DNA of 46,941 nt, from assembly GCA_009779255.1 (NCBI GenBank), contig WREQ01000006.1, positions 1-46,941 on the forward strand, read 5' to 3'. Both the position numbers and the translations under genes were made by a program. Shown piece after piece: positions 34,697 to 45,210 of this stretch (position 1 is its first letter; every line of letters starts with the position of its first letter). Source of the stretch: Dehalococcoidia bacterium. Its GTDB lineage: Bacteria > Chloroflexota > Dehalococcoidia > Dehalococcoidales > UBA1222. The notes under the pieces were generated by a model. The model had not been told where the DNA came from. It ran no database searches and saw only the letters and a list, made by a program, of their open reading frames with translations.

Positions 34697-36610
34697 TTAT
34701 TGCGATCGCCTGGCAAATGGTTTATATGCAAATCCTGACCATTCAAGCCCTACACGGCTTGAAAACTCCAATGTATTAAGCCGTACTCCGTGAACTAGAA
34801 ACGACATTGCGTTAAGCACCATATTAAAGCCGTGTCCGAACACGAACAGTAATACGCCAAAAACGAAAAATATTAAATTTCCCAGCATTGGTTCGGCAAA
34901 GCTATTGATTGTGCTGGCAATAGCCGCTCCGGCAATAGCCATGGCCCAAAGCCTTATATAGGACATGATATCTGAAAACGCGCCTGTTATCGTAAGTAGT
35001 AAGGATATGAAATTTGTGCAGCTTGAAGTTATGGATTTTAACAAGTTATTTTTATAATTTGCAAAGATAAACACCAATATGAAACCACCAGCCAGGAGTA
35101 AAAGTTGCCATGATTTTACTCCTTCAAATCCTGTGTTATATACCATCATTGAAAGGATGACAAAATACATTCCGACAAGCATAGCCAAATGTCCTAATTC
35201 CGCTAGGACTTTCAGTGATTTAATATTACGGAGCATTCGTTTTATGTGAGCTAGTCCAAGGTGTACCAAGGCAAGGCTGAAGCAGAATAATTTAAGGTTC
35301 GCTTCAACTGCTCCGGTATGGGCTTCGGCTGTAGCATGAGCTGTCGCAATCCCTGAGCTAATCCAGAGGTTGCTTTCGTTGTATGAGGTAATCCATCCGG
35401 ATTCACTGGAGGCATTGGTAATAAATGGGAGAGTTATATTTTGCAAAAACTGAGGTATTTTTGCGATATCAAGGCCAAACCATGCGCCGGTAAGAGCTCC
35501 CCAAATAAAACATGAAGTACTCATTAAAAAAAGGAATTTTGTAAAAAGAGGGATGCCTTTTTTTGCGCTTTTAGCCATGAAGATGAGTGAAATAAGTAGC
35601 AAAATAGCTCCATATGCGGCATCTCCGAAAATTATCCCAAAGAATATAGCAAGGAAAACGAGAAACCAGCTGGAAATGTCTGTCTCTCTATAACCTGGAG
35701 ATAAGTCAAGAAAATTCATAATAGGATATACAAGGCTTGTGAAGCGGTTGTTTTTTAATTTGGTAGGGACGTTAAAATCGTCCTCTGCTGGATCGGTGGC
35801 ACATAATGCCCAGCCATTTTCGCTGGCTGCTTGTTCAAGTAATCTCACATCGTGTGCCGGAACGTAACCTGAAAACCATGAAACAGATAAATCTGTCTCA
35901 TGGTTGGTTTTATTTTCGTCGATTAGTTCCATACTGGCACGTGCTGTTTCAAATTCAATGTCTGCCATCAAGTGTTTTTTTTCGTTTTCCAAACGCTTTC
36001 TCAGTGGCGAAAGAGAAGTTAATTCTGCCTCGATTTTAGCCAGTTCGCTTTTTCTGCGTGCATCCCTTGCATGAACTACGGAAAGAGGCTGATCCGGCAT
36101 CGTCCAATGGTCTTCGTTTGGAATTTTTTCGAAAGCTGCTATACGAACGCATTTCTGCCGATTGTCCTTAGCAAGAACGACAAATGGTATGTTACCAAAG
36201 TTGTCTTTGTATGTATCAAAGCTAATTTCATATAGGTATATATTTACTCCGTGATCCGCAAGATATTGGATATCTTGCGGATCAAATTCGCCCCATCTGC
36301 CAAAGCGGGCTTTTTCGCTATGATTATTAAGCATATAGGCTTGCAGTTTTTTGCGGCGCTCAGAAAGTGCTATGACATGGCTTGCAATATCTCCCTCAAA
36401 ACACGGAGGCTCTGCTTTTGCCGTTTTTTTGTTGTGGAAACTGTAAAGCACTCCCCAAGCATTTTCAATCTGCGCATAGCGGTTTGTGAGCTTTGTCAGA
36501 GCTTGCGAAGAAACAGATTTCTTTTCTAGGTGAATGACACCCAAATCTCTGACCTGTTCTAAAGCCTCCTGTTTATTTTTATCCATCACGAGGAGAAACA
36601 CTTTTTTCAT
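34697..36610 (-). CDS. V-type ATPase subunit I (a subunit)
   Basis: MKKVFLLVMDKNKQEALEQVRDLGVIHLE...; C-terminal multi-TM with SYIRLWAMAIAGAAIAST and FGHGFNMVLNAMSFLVHGVRLNTLEF. Confidence 0.93.
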   Translation of the reverse strand: MKKVFLLVMDKNKQEALEQVRDLGVIHLEKKSVSSQALTKLTNRYAQIENAWGVLYSFHNKKTAKAEPPCFEGDIASHVIALSERRKKLQAYMLNNHSEKARFGRWGEFDPQDIQYLADHGVNIYLYEISFDTYKDNFGNIPFVVLAKDNRQKCVRIAAFEKIPNEDHWTMPDQPLSVVHARDARRKSELAKIEAELTSLSPLRKRLENEKKHLMADIEFETARASMELIDENKTNHETDLSVSWFSGYVPAHDVRLLEQAASENGWALCATDPAEDDFNVPTKLKNNRFTSLVYPIMNFLDLSPGYRETDISSWFLVFLAIFFGIIFGDAAYGAILLLISLIFMAKSAKKGIPLFTKFLFLMSTSCFIWGALTGAWFGLDIAKIPQFLQNITLPFITNASSESGWITSYNESNLWISSGIATAHATAEAHTGAVEANLKLFCFSLALVHLGLAHIKRMLRNIKSLKVLAELGHLAMLVGMYFVILSMMVYNTGFEGVKSWQLLLLAGGFILVFIFANYKNNLLKSITSSCTNFISLLLTITGAFSDIMSYIRLWAMAIAGAAIASTINSFAEPMLGNLIFFVFGVLLFVFGHGFNMVLNAMSFLVHGVRLNTLEFSSRVGLEWSGFAYKPFARRSQ

Positions 36611-36621
36611 TGGTGTGATCA

Positions 36622-37218
36622 TCAGCGCTTCTCCATTTTATGTTTGGCAATCTTGCCTCGCACTATCGCCGTAGTCTGCTGATCACCAAGATAAACTGAG
36701 ATTTTTTTAATGTTTGCCTCAGCTTCCGGAATTTTTATGTTTTCAAAGAGATTTACTCGCTGGCTGGTAATCTGCAGCTCTTTCCTGAGACGTTGTTGTT
36801 GTTCTTCTGCACATTGCAGTTCTAGTCTCAAAGAAAGTGTTTTTTTCATATTATCTACTGCGAGATCCAGCCATAATGGTTTTTCCACAAGATCGTACGG
36901 AACTGTTTCAAATTCAACTGTTTTAAAAATCGGGATGGCAACTCCGGCAATATTGCCTTCTATGGTTATTAATTTGGTAATTCGTAGTACGTCTGGCGTA
37001 AAAACCCCTTCTTCGGCAAATACAGCGACCCAACTGCTGAAACCTTTGTCCACTTGGTCTTTTTGCCGGCGCAATTCATTTACTCGTATATCCACCCCGT
37101 GAATCTCAGCTTGGAGTTGTTGTTTTTTTAGCGTAAGCATAGGCAGGTAGCGGTGAAATCGCTTTAAATTATCTTTCTGCTTTTTCCGCTCATTTTTGGT
37201 GAGATTTAGCTTCGCCAT
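36622..37218 (-). CDS. V-type ATPase subunit D
   Basis: MAKLNLTKNERKKQKDNLKRFHRYLPMLTLKKQQLQ...; coiled-coil stalk protein in operon. Confidence 0.88.
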   Translation of the reverse strand: MAKLNLTKNERKKQKDNLKRFHRYLPMLTLKKQQLQAEIHGVDIRVNELRRQKDQVDKGFSSWVAVFAEEGVFTPDVLRITKLITIEGNIAGVAIPIFKTVEFETVPYDLVEKPLWLDLAVDNMKKTLSLRLELQCAEEQQQRLRKELQITSQRVNLFENIKIPEAEANIKKISVYLGDQQTTAIVRGKIAKHKMEKR

Positions 37219-37224
37219 ATGTTT

Positions 37225-38529
37225 TTACGAGTCCTTATTTTGCGGCCAGAATTCATTAATCAGTTCTGACCGAAGGCCAGTTTCATCACTTGTGAAACTA
37301 TTTGCTAAGATTTCCCATCCCAAATCAAGGGCTTTCTCCAACGGAATATTCCTTGATAAATCCATCATCTCCTGCTCAAAACATTCGCCATAACTTAGTA
37401 GTTTGTTGTCCCATGCGCTCATGTTAAAGCCCATGGATTTTTTTTCCAGAGTATCTTTGTAGGCTGCATAAAGTTTTATCATGCAATCCATCAAAGCTCT
37501 GTGATCTTTGCGGGTTTTGGCGTTTACTTGCTGCTTGAGTCGTGACAGCGATCCAAAGGGTTCAATATGCCCGCCGCGAAGGTAGTATTGGCCTTCTGTG
37601 ATATACCCTGTATTGTCTGGCACTGGATGTGTAATATCATCGCCAGGCATGGTGGTTACTCCTAGGATAGTAATGGAACCCGCCGTGTCAAAATCGACAG
37701 CTTTTTCGTAGCGGGATGCAAGCTGGCTGTAGAGGTCTCCAGGGTAACCCCTGTTGCTGGGGACTTGATCCTGGGATATGGCGATTTCTTTCATGGCATC
37801 TGCAAAACTGGTCATGTCAGTCAGAAGTACCAACACATCTTTATCTTGGAGGGCAAATTGTTCGGCTACTGCTAATGACATGTCTGGAATCATAAGGCAT
37901 TCCACGGTAGGGTCAGCTGCGGTATGTATGAACATAACTGTCTTGGAAAATGAGCCGCCCCGCTCAAAAGTTTCCTTAAAGAAAAGATAATCATCAAATT
38001 TTAGCCCCATACCGCCGAGAATAATTACATCGGCGTTGGCTTGCATGGCAATCCGTGCTAAAAGCTGATTGTAAGGTTCGCCTGAGATGGAAAAAATGGG
38101 CAGTTTTTGTGAAACCACTAGGGTATTGAACAAGTCAATCATAGGAATGCCCGTTCGTATCATCTCTCTCGGTATGATGCGATGGCTTGGGTTAACAGAA
38201 GGTCCTCCTATAGGAATGAGGTCTTCTGCCAGAGACGGACCGTTGTCACGTGGAGAACCGGAACCGTCAAAGACTCTGCCCAGAATATTTTCAGAAAAAG
38301 AAATTTCCATGGGATGGCCGAGGAATATAACAGTGGCTTTGGTAGAAATGCCGCGGCCCCCGGCAAAAACCTGAAGAGACACCAAGTCTCCTGACAATCC
38401 TATTACTTCTGCCAAGGATGTGCCAAACCGAGTTTCAACTTTTGCCAGTTCTCCGTAGCGCACACCTTCTGCACGGACGGTAATAACATTGCCAACTATT
38501 GATTCAATCTTGCAGTAAACCTTTTTCAT
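37225..38529 (-). CDS. V-type ATPase subunit B
   Basis: [91 protein letters not shown]. Confidence 0.95.
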   Translation of the reverse strand: MKKVYCKIESIVGNVITVRAEGVRYGELAKVETRFGTSLAEVIGLSGDLVSLQVFAGGRGISTKATVIFLGHPMEISFSENILGRVFDGSGSPRDNGPSLAEDLIPIGGPSVNPSHRIIPREMIRTGIPMIDLFNTLVVSQKLPIFSISGEPYNQLLARIAMQANADVIILGGMGLKFDDYLFFKETFERGGSFSKTVMFIHTAADPTVECLMIPDMSLAVAEQFALQDKDVLVLLTDMTSFADAMKEIAISQDQVPSNRGYPGDLYSQLASRYEKAVDFDTAGSITILGVTTMPGDDITHPVPDNTGYITEGQYYLRGGHIEPFGSLSRLKQQVNAKTRKDHRALMDCMIKLYAAYKDTLEKKSMGFNMSAWDNKLLSYGECFEQEMMDLSRNIPLEKALDLGWEILANSFTSDETGLRSELINEFWPQNKDS

Positions 38530-38556
38530 TAAAACATCCTTTTTTATAAAAAGAAA

Positions 38557-40320
38557 TCAACTGGCAATGTGCGCTTCTGCGATCTGATCCAAACCGTTTG
38601 ACGTTTCTTTTATCATGCCGAGAATTTCGCTCTCAATAGCTTTGAACTCATCACTTTGCCAAGGCGCATAGTTATAATCAATAAACTTCTGGCGTAATCT
38701 GTTAAACCAAATGCGGGCGGCGTCTTTGTCTGCAAAGTTGAAAATACTTCCCAGAATCAGGAGGATATTGTTAAAAACATGCTTTTGTCGTTCTGGGCTT
38801 GTAGCTTTGTCTACCTTGTCAAAAGAATTTTGCTGTAAATATACCGCATCAAGGAACGTGCTTTTTAGATAGCGGATATAATCTTCCAGGCTTGTCCCTT
38901 CTTCTCCGACGACTTTCATCATTTGTTCCACATCGGATCCTTGAATGAGAAGTTGCATAGCATAGCCCACTTTTTCTTCCGGAATGATTCCTTTGTATTT
39001 TGACCATGAATCCATGGGATGGATGGCCGGATACTTATGAGCGTCTGAGCGTTCGCGGGAAAGGCCGTGGAAAGCACCTACCACTTTAAGAGTTGCCTGT
39101 GTTACCGGTTCTTCAAAGTTGCCTCCGGCAGGGCTTACAGTACCTCCTACTGTTATTGATCCGATACTTCCATCCCTATTGCGCACGAGCCCTGCTCTTT
39201 CGTAGAATCCTGCAATTGTAGATTCTAAATAAGCCGGGAATGCTTCTTCTCCTGGTATTTCCTCTAAGCGGCCAGATGTTTCACGCAACGCTTGAGCCCA
39301 GCGGCTGGTGGAATCGGCTAGGAGGAGTACATGGAGCCCCATCTGACGGTAATATTCGGATATGGTTATTGCTGTATACAATGACGCTTCCCGTGATGCC
39401 ACAGGCATAGAAGATGTATTGCAAATTATGACAGTCCGTTCCATCAGAGGTTTAGCTGTTCGGGGGTCTGTGAGTTTGGGGAATTCATGAATTACTTCAA
39501 CCACCTCACCTGCCCGTTCGCCGCAGGCGGCAATAACTACGATGTCAACATCTGCATTTTGACTGGTGGTTTGCTGCAGTACTGTTTTCCCTGCGCCGAA
39601 CGGGCCTGGTACGCAATAGGTGCCGCCTTTGGCTACCGGGAAAAAAGTATCAATGAGTCTGAATTGGGTTACCAGCGGTTCGTTTGGGCGGTAACGTTCC
39701 TCATAACAAGTGATCGCTCGTTTTATGGGCCAATAAAATGAAAGATGGATGTTATAATCTTCACCTGCATCGTCTGTCAGGACGGCAATTACTTCCTTAG
39801 TGGTATAATGCCCCGCAGGCATTATTGATTTTACCGTGTAGGTGCTGCTCAGGTTAAACGGCACCATGATTTTGTGAGTAAAACTCAATTCCGGCACAGT
39901 GCCGATAGTATCTGCACAACTGACTACGGCGCCCTGTTCTACAGCAGGAGTAAAAGCCCAATCTTTATCTTTTGGAAGCGGGTCCAAGTATACTCCGCGT
40001 TCAAGAAAATAGCCGCACTTTTTCGCCAGCTGCGGAAGCGGATTCTGAAGCCCGTCATATATTTGGGTAAGCAGTCCAGGCCCGAGTTCTACGGCAAGCA
40101 TGTCTCCTGAGAATTCGACGTCATCATTTACTTTAATTCCTTTGGTCATCTCAAAAACTTGCAAAGAACAAAGATTTCCTTTTATGCGTATAACTTCACT
40201 CTTAAGTTTTCTTCCATCAGTTTCAATGAATGCTACCTCATTCATCATAACAGGCCCGTCAAAATGGACCGTTATCATATTGCCGTTTACTGCGAAGACT
40301 TTTCCCTTAGTTCCGTTCAT
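38557..40320 (-). CDS. V-type ATPase catalytic subunit A
   Basis: Walker A GPFGAGKTVLQ; ACGERAGEVVEVIHEFP; LLADSTSRWAQALRETSGRLEEIPGEEAFPAYLESTIAGFYERAG. Confidence 0.97.
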   Translation of the reverse strand: MNGTKGKVFAVNGNMITVHFDGPVMMNEVAFIETDGRKLKSEVIRIKGNLCSLQVFEMTKGIKVNDDVEFSGDMLAVELGPGLLTQIYDGLQNPLPQLAKKCGYFLERGVYLDPLPKDKDWAFTPAVEQGAVVSCADTIGTVPELSFTHKIMVPFNLSSTYTVKSIMPAGHYTTKEVIAVLTDDAGEDYNIHLSFYWPIKRAITCYEERYRPNEPLVTQFRLIDTFFPVAKGGTYCVPGPFGAGKTVLQQTTSQNADVDIVVIAACGERAGEVVEVIHEFPKLTDPRTAKPLMERTVIICNTSSMPVASREASLYTAITISEYYRQMGLHVLLLADSTSRWAQALRETSGRLEEIPGEEAFPAYLESTIAGFYERAGLVRNRDGSIGSITVGGTVSPAGGNFEEPVTQATLKVVGAFHGLSRERSDAHKYPAIHPMDSWSKYKGIIPEEKVGYAMQLLIQGSDVEQMMKVVGEEGTSLEDYIRYLKSTFLDAVYLQQNSFDKVDKATSPERQKHVFNNILLILGSIFNFADKDAARIWFNRLRQKFIDYNYAPWQSDEFKAIESEILGMIKETSNGLDQIAEAHIAS

Positions 40321-40340
40321 TATCCTAGCCTCGTTGCTTT

Positions 40341-40904
40341 TTAGAGCTTGGCGTTATATTCATCCAGTATTGCATTATAGCATTTTTGGTACTGCTCTAA
40401 GCCCTTTTTAGTGTCAAAAACTTGTTTGCGTTCTAACAGCTGAAGCTTTAACACGTGGTCGAAAATAACGTTTACACCAAACATATCATCTAATCTTAGC
40501 ATTGCATCCAAAAAATTCCAGCGTGATTTGTCTATATATAGCATGGCTTGGAGAGGATCATCAATTTCAATGGCAGTTTTTGCGACGGTTGCGACATAAG
40601 CTGCTTCCTGAGGAGGCTCTGCCGGAGCCTGGAATTTTAACCTTGCTGCTCTGAGATAGGCGAGATTCAAAACCAGAGTGCGTTCTTGTAACAAAAATAG
40701 ATCGACATAGTCTGAACCAGTAGGTTCCAGCGTTTCGACTGCCAATTTAGAATTATAGCTGCAATACGGTATAAGAGCGGCATCCTTCGGATCCAGCAAG
40801 GAATAACATTCCTCCTGAAATTCTACAGAACTTTTCGGCGGTTTGTCGCCATAGTTGACAAATGGCAACGTTGAGGCAAAATAGTAGTATTTTGGCGATG
40901 CCAA
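40341..40904 (-). CDS. DUF2764 family protein of the V-ATPase operon (putative C-like subunit)
   Basis: MASPKYYYFASTLPFVNYGDKPPKSSVEFQEECYSLL; located between E and A. Confidence 0.82.
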   Translation of the reverse strand: MASPKYYYFASTLPFVNYGDKPPKSSVEFQEECYSLLDPKDAALIPYCSYNSKLAVETLEPTGSDYVDLFLLQERTLVLNLAYLRAARLKFQAPAEPPQEAAYVATVAKTAIEIDDPLQAMLYIDKSRWNFLDAMLRLDDMFGVNVIFDHVLKLQLLERKQVFDTKKGLEQYQKCYNAILDEYNAKL

Positions 40905-40906
40905 AG

Positions 40907-41518
40907 TTATCTGTCCGCCGTTCTTTTAAGAATTTCTGCTAACTTTGGATTAAGATAAGCGGAAAGCATGGCAGTCACAGATTCGGCGGAAAAATCGTAG
41001 AAAACAGAACCATCTTTTTCTACAATGTGGAAACCATGATGGAGCCTTTTTATTGCTCTAATTTCCACTCCTTCTTTGAGGGCGGATACAATCATAGCCT
41101 TAGAAGCGTTGTCTAACTTTTTTAAATCCTCTTCAGAAAGCAATACTGTGATGGAGTCAGTGTGTCTACCTGCCCAATTTTTAATTAGGTCTGGCAGAAT
41201 TTCCTTGATTACCTCGGATGAATAGGAAGAAGCCACCGCTTTGGCCATAAGATTATCCAAAATCGCTTGGATTTCGCCTTTGAAAGCGAGTATTAGATTA
41301 CGGGAGGCCTGTTCTAGTGCTGCAATGCTTGCCTTTTCATCCAGTTCAATGGCTTCCTTGGCTTTGGAAATAGTTGCGGCAGCCTCTTTTTTTGCTTCTT
41401 CAACTATTCGCTTCGCTTCAGCCTCCGCATCAGCTTTGATTCGGGCTGTTTCTGCGTGGGTGGCCGCAATTCCGTCCCGTTTTATTTTTTCGATAAGTTC
41501 ATTTAGTTTGATATCCAT
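40907..41518 (-). CDS. V-type ATPase subunit E
   Basis: MDIKLNELIEKIKRDGIAATHAETARIKADAEAEAKRIVEEAKKEA; first gene of the operon. Confidence 0.88.
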   Translation of the reverse strand: MDIKLNELIEKIKRDGIAATHAETARIKADAEAEAKRIVEEAKKEAAATISKAKEAIELDEKASIAALEQASRNLILAFKGEIQAILDNLMAKAVASSYSSEVIKEILPDLIKNWAGRHTDSITVLLSEEDLKKLDNASKAMIVSALKEGVEIRAIKRLHHGFHIVEKDGSVFYDFSAESVTAMLSAYLNPKLAEILKRTADR

Positions 41519-41591
41519 AATGGCTTCTTTCTATAAAATATAGGGGCGCGCCTTCTGAAACATGGAAATAAGCTGGCGTGTGAGTCACAGT

Positions 41592-41621
41592 ATTATACTT
41601 GTATTTGGTTAAGCATGTCAA
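41592..41621 (-). promoter_or_regulatory. Perfect-consensus sigma70 promoter for the V-ATPase operon
   Basis: Minus strand TTGACA - TGCTTAACCAAATACAAG (18 nt) - TATAAT. Confidence 0.8.
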
Positions 41622-41885
41622 GCAAATGTACGCGTTCAAGACATATAATGGCACTCAGTTGGCAGCTTTTAGTTTTCTATCTTTGCGCTCCACTGGCATT
41701 CTGGCCTCCGAGTCGGAACCCAGATGTGTCATCCATCTTAAAAAATCCACGGGCTGTAAAAATATGCTCTGCCAGAGGTTGCTTGTCAGATGTGAAACGG
41801 TGCAGGCCGCTGCCTCAGTGCTTCACTTTACAAAAAAAGGTGTTTTAATGGTAGAATACCAACAGTTTGTCTGAAGGGAAAAACT

Positions 41886-43274
41886 ATGTCTTCACGTACA
41901 CCCGACAAAAAGGAGAGCTTCAAACAGAAGCTCGACAGCCGGCGCAAACGCCGGGCGGCAAGGATTCGCGCTATTGAGCGTTTTATAAAGCGGGAATCTT
42001 TCGGCGGCATTCTGCTGCTGGTGGCTGCCGTGGCGGCGATGATAATCGCTAACTCGCCGTGGTCGGAGCAATATTTTAACCTGTTGCATATGGATGCCGG
42101 CGTCAAGCTGGGACGTTTCAGTCTTGAGATGTCGCTGGAGCACTGGATTAACCACGGTCTCATAGCCCTGTTCTTCCTGTTGATCGGGCTGGAGGTTAAG
42201 CGCGAGGTGCTGGCGGGCGAGCTGTCATCTCCGTCGCGGCTCGCTTTCCCGGCGGTGGCCGCAGTCGGAGGGATGGTAGTGCCTGCTCTCCTCTACTTTC
42301 TGGTTAACATGTCCGACGGCGGTGTTCCCCGTGGCTTTGGCATACCGATGGGTACCGACACTGCTTTTGCCATCGGCATTCTGGCGCTGTTGGGCAAGCG
42401 GGTGCCGCTGTCGCTCAAGGTCTTTCTGGTGTCGACGGCGGTCATCGATGACGTCGGGGTGGTCATCATCATCGCTGCGGCGTATACAAGTTCAATTGAC
42501 TGGGCCGCGTTAGGCTGGGCGGGGCTGGTTATCGCGGGGCTGATTGCTCTGAATATCGGTGGTGTTAAGAAACTCGTGCCCTATCTTTTATTGGGGCTGA
42601 TACTGTGGTATTTTGTTCTGCAGTCTGGTCTGCACGCAACTCTGGCCGGCATCATATTGGCGCTGACCATTCCTCTGCGTCAGAAAATTTCCTGTAGCGA
42701 GTTTATTGATACCTGCAAGACGGGATTGGAGGTTTTCGGCAGTGCTGAAGGTCGGCGTACCAATGTCCTGCTGACCTATGAGCAGCAGGACACGCTGGAC
42801 AAGATGGGGAAAGCCTATGAGCAAGTGCAGAATCCGCTGCTCAGGCTGGAGCATAGCCTGCATCCTATCAGCGCCTATTTCGTCATGCCTGTCTTCGCGT
42901 TGGCCAATGCTGGCATACCGTTCGGTGGTGGAATTGATATTTGGCAACCGGTGGCCCTTGGCATTATGCTAGGGCTGGTAATCGGCAAGCCGCTGGGCAT
43001 CGTGGGATTGACGTTCGTTTTAACCAAGCTGAAACTGCTTAGAAAGCCCTCTTCGTGTCAATGGCAGCACATCATTGGGGCGGGTTTGCTTGGCGGTATG
43101 GGCTTCACCATGTCCATGTACATCGCTGTGATGTCACTGGACGCCGAGGTGATCAACGCTGCCAAGCTGGCAATCGTACTGTCATCGTTGGTGGCTGGGC
43201 TGGTCGGGGCGCTGTTTATTATGTCTCAGCCGGTGGGTGAGTGCGAGACGATAGATGTGGATTTGCCGCACTGA
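41886..43274 (+). CDS. nhaA: Na+/H+ antiporter NhaA
   Basis: FGGILLLVAAVAAMIIANSPW; LIGLEVKREVLAGELSSP; GIPMGTDTAFAIGILALLGKRVPLSLKVFLVSTAVIDDVGVVIIIA. Confidence 0.96.
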   Translation: MSSRTPDKKESFKQKLDSRRKRRAARIRAIERFIKRESFGGILLLVAAVAAMIIANSPWSEQYFNLLHMDAGVKLGRFSLEMSLEHWINHGLIALFFLLIGLEVKREVLAGELSSPSRLAFPAVAAVGGMVVPALLYFLVNMSDGGVPRGFGIPMGTDTAFAIGILALLGKRVPLSLKVFLVSTAVIDDVGVVIIIAAAYTSSIDWAALGWAGLVIAGLIALNIGGVKKLVPYLLLGLILWYFVLQSGLHATLAGIILALTIPLRQKISCSEFIDTCKTGLEVFGSAEGRRTNVLLTYEQQDTLDKMGKAYEQVQNPLLRLEHSLHPISAYFVMPVFALANAGIPFGGGIDIWQPVALGIMLGLVIGKPLGIVGLTFVLTKLKLLRKPSSCQWQHIIGAGLLGGMGFTMSMYIAVMSLDAEVINAAKLAIVLSSLVAGLVGALFIMSQPVGECETIDVDLPH

Positions 43275-43322
43275 AACACAGCTGGCGGGGTTCATTTGAA
43301 AACCAGAAGCCAGAGGAATAAG

Positions 43323-43350
43323 AAAAAGGCCGGCAAACGCCGGCCTTTTT
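43323..43350. terminator. Bidirectional intrinsic terminator
   Basis: AAAAAGGCCGGC-aaac-GCCGGCCTTTTT between nhaA (+) and tRNA-Val (-). Confidence 0.92.
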
Positions 43351-43376
43351 AATCCCCTTGGGAGTCCGATATCTTA

Positions 43377-43452
43377 TGGTGGGCGGTAGAGGATTTGAAC
43401 CTCTGACTTCCTGCGTGTGAAGCAGGCGCTCTAACCACTGAGCTAACCGCCC
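43377..43452 (-). tRNA. tRNA-Val (anticodon CAC), CCA encoded
   Basis: Minus strand GGGCGGTTAGCTCAGTGGTTAGAGCGCCTGCTTCACACGCAGGAAGTCAGAGGTTCAAATCCTCTACCGCCCACCA; cloverleaf by eye, anticodon loop TTCACAC. Confidence 0.95.
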
Positions 43453-43510
43453 GCACTGGGGCAGAGGTAATTCTACCCCAATAGGCACGCGGTGTAAACA
43501 TTGCCCGCGT

Positions 43511-44593
43511 TTAGCCTGCCGCGATTCCCTGTGCCCCCCGCCCGATTAGGGCGCCCACGCTTCCCTCCGGAGTCAGTTTGCCATCTTTCTCGATCTTGAA
43601 GATCTGGATAGCCATGGACTGATTGTCCAGCACGTAAAGATATTTGCCATCAGAGCTCGCGGCAATCTCGGATACACCGGGAACGTCGGCGACCACTCCC
43701 ACTGCGAGGAGTTTGTCGTTGTCAGAACGCGATATCTCGAAGCAGCTGATGGTGCGGCTGGTAAGGTTGGCGGCATAGACGAAATTGCCGGACACGGCTA
43801 TCCATCTGGGTGTTTGCTGTCCGGTTGACAGCGAGGCGGTTATCGTTTGAAGCCCGTTGTTGGAGATGGAATATTCGGAGATGGCACTGGTAGCCGCCTC
43901 GACCACAAGCAGATTGCTGTTGGCGCTGAAGGCGAGTCCAGATGGGCCGCGTCCGCTAGATTCGGTGACAATGGGATCAATGCCCAAGTTGTTGCCGTCC
44001 ACGGCGTATGTCAGCAGTATGCTATTCGATTCACCGGTGGCCACCAGCCATCTGCCGTTGGGCGAGACTTCAATGCTGGAATAGGTGCCTGGAGGCAGTT
44101 GACGGGTAGATTCTTTGTTCACATCGAGTACGCCGTCTTTGTCCATGGTAAAAGCGGTGATGTTGGGAGGAGTGCTTTTCTGGTTGAGTACGAACACCGC
44201 TCTACCCGTAATCGCGATGCTGCAAGGGAACTGTCCCAGCGAGGAGGTCTTGTCGGCGAACACCAGCCCGTCATTGGTAGTTTTAAAAATGCTGATTTCA
44301 TTCGAGCCGGCGTTGACAGCCCCCAGCCATTTACCGTCCTTGCTTAGCGACAGTGCCCCCTGCGAACCGAGCGAGTTGGAGAAGCTGCCGGAGCCTCTGC
44401 CTTGGGTGGCGTAAGAATCGTCATAAACCAGGTTGCCGTTGGCGTCGTGGGTGTAGGCCAGCACCGCATTTGCGGTGGTGGAGTTGTTCATTACGTAGAC
44501 CCATCCGGTGCCGGCGGCCGAATGTCCGCGGCAGGCGGAAAGGGTGGGTACGAGCATTATGGTTACGATTGCAAGAGCCAGTAGTTTTTTCAT
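43511..44593 (-). CDS. Lipoprotein with YVTN/lactonase-like beta-propeller
   Basis: MKKLLALAIVTIMLVPTLSAC lipobox; repeats VYVMNNS..., SLSKDGKWLGAVNAGSNEISIFKT, EVSPNGRWLVATGESNSILLTY, AASSDGKYLYVLDNQSMAIQIF. Confidence 0.85.
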   Translation of the reverse strand: MKKLLALAIVTIMLVPTLSACRGHSAAGTGWVYVMNNSTTANAVLAYTHDANGNLVYDDSYATQGRGSGSFSNSLGSQGALSLSKDGKWLGAVNAGSNEISIFKTTNDGLVFADKTSSLGQFPCSIAITGRAVFVLNQKSTPPNITAFTMDKDGVLDVNKESTRQLPPGTYSSIEVSPNGRWLVATGESNSILLTYAVDGNNLGIDPIVTESSGRGPSGLAFSANSNLLVVEAATSAISEYSISNNGLQTITASLSTGQQTPRWIAVSGNFVYAANLTSRTISCFEISRSDNDKLLAVGVVADVPGVSEIAASSDGKYLYVLDNQSMAIQIFKIEKDGKLTPEGSVGALIGRGAQGIAAG

Positions 44594-44725
44594 CAGGACC
44601 TCCATATCGGCATGGAATGTGCCGTGAAATGCGACCATCGTATTATATCCTGCGGATATCTCTATGGCAATATTGTGGCAGTGATGAGTTGCGAGTTGCG
44701 AATATCGAGTACGGTCCCGTACAAG

Positions 44726-45210
44726 TCCATCCTGGAGGGAGCGCAGCGACCGAAGGATCTGGTGGCGGGGAGTAACCTTCCACCACCCCACCGGATGCTT
44801 CGTCACTCGCAGGCTCATTCCTCCAGCATGGATTTATGTACAAGTCCATCCTAGAGGGAGTGCAACGACCGAAGGATCTGGTGGCGGAGGTGCCAGTTAC
44901 TACTCCCCGCCTCCTCCAGATGCTTCGTCACTCGCAAGCTCGTTCCTCCAGCATGGATTTACGACTAAGTCCATCCTAGAGGGAGTGCAACGACCGAAGG
45001 ATCTGGCGGCGGGGAGTCGTAACAATCCACCGCCCCATCGGATGCTTCGTCACTCGCAAGCTCGTTCCTCCAGCATGGATTTATGATCAAGTCCATCCTG
45101 GAGGGAGCATAGCGACCGAAGGATCTGGCGGCGGGGAGTAACCATCCACAACCCCACCAGATGCTTCGCTGCCTCTGAATCAAGTTCGGGGCTAAAGGTT
45201 TCAGCATGGA
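44726..45210 (+). repeat. Tandem array of four ~107-119 bp palindromic units (period ~120-124 bp)
   Basis: Units at 44726-44832, 44846-44957, 44970-45079, 45092-45210; each starts TCCATCCT(G/A)GAGGGAG... and ends ...CAGCATGGA, with internal inverted symmetry. Confidence 0.9.

Noticed and set aside
41599-41874. Plus ORFs at 41599-41874 and 41615-41848
   Set aside because: They overlap the V-ATPase promoter and nhaA leader; no domain, poor start context.
44726-45210. Possible CRISPR array
   Set aside because: Repeat units are ~110-120 bp palindromes with only ~10-13 bp linkers and no unique 30-40 bp spacers; no cas genes nearby.
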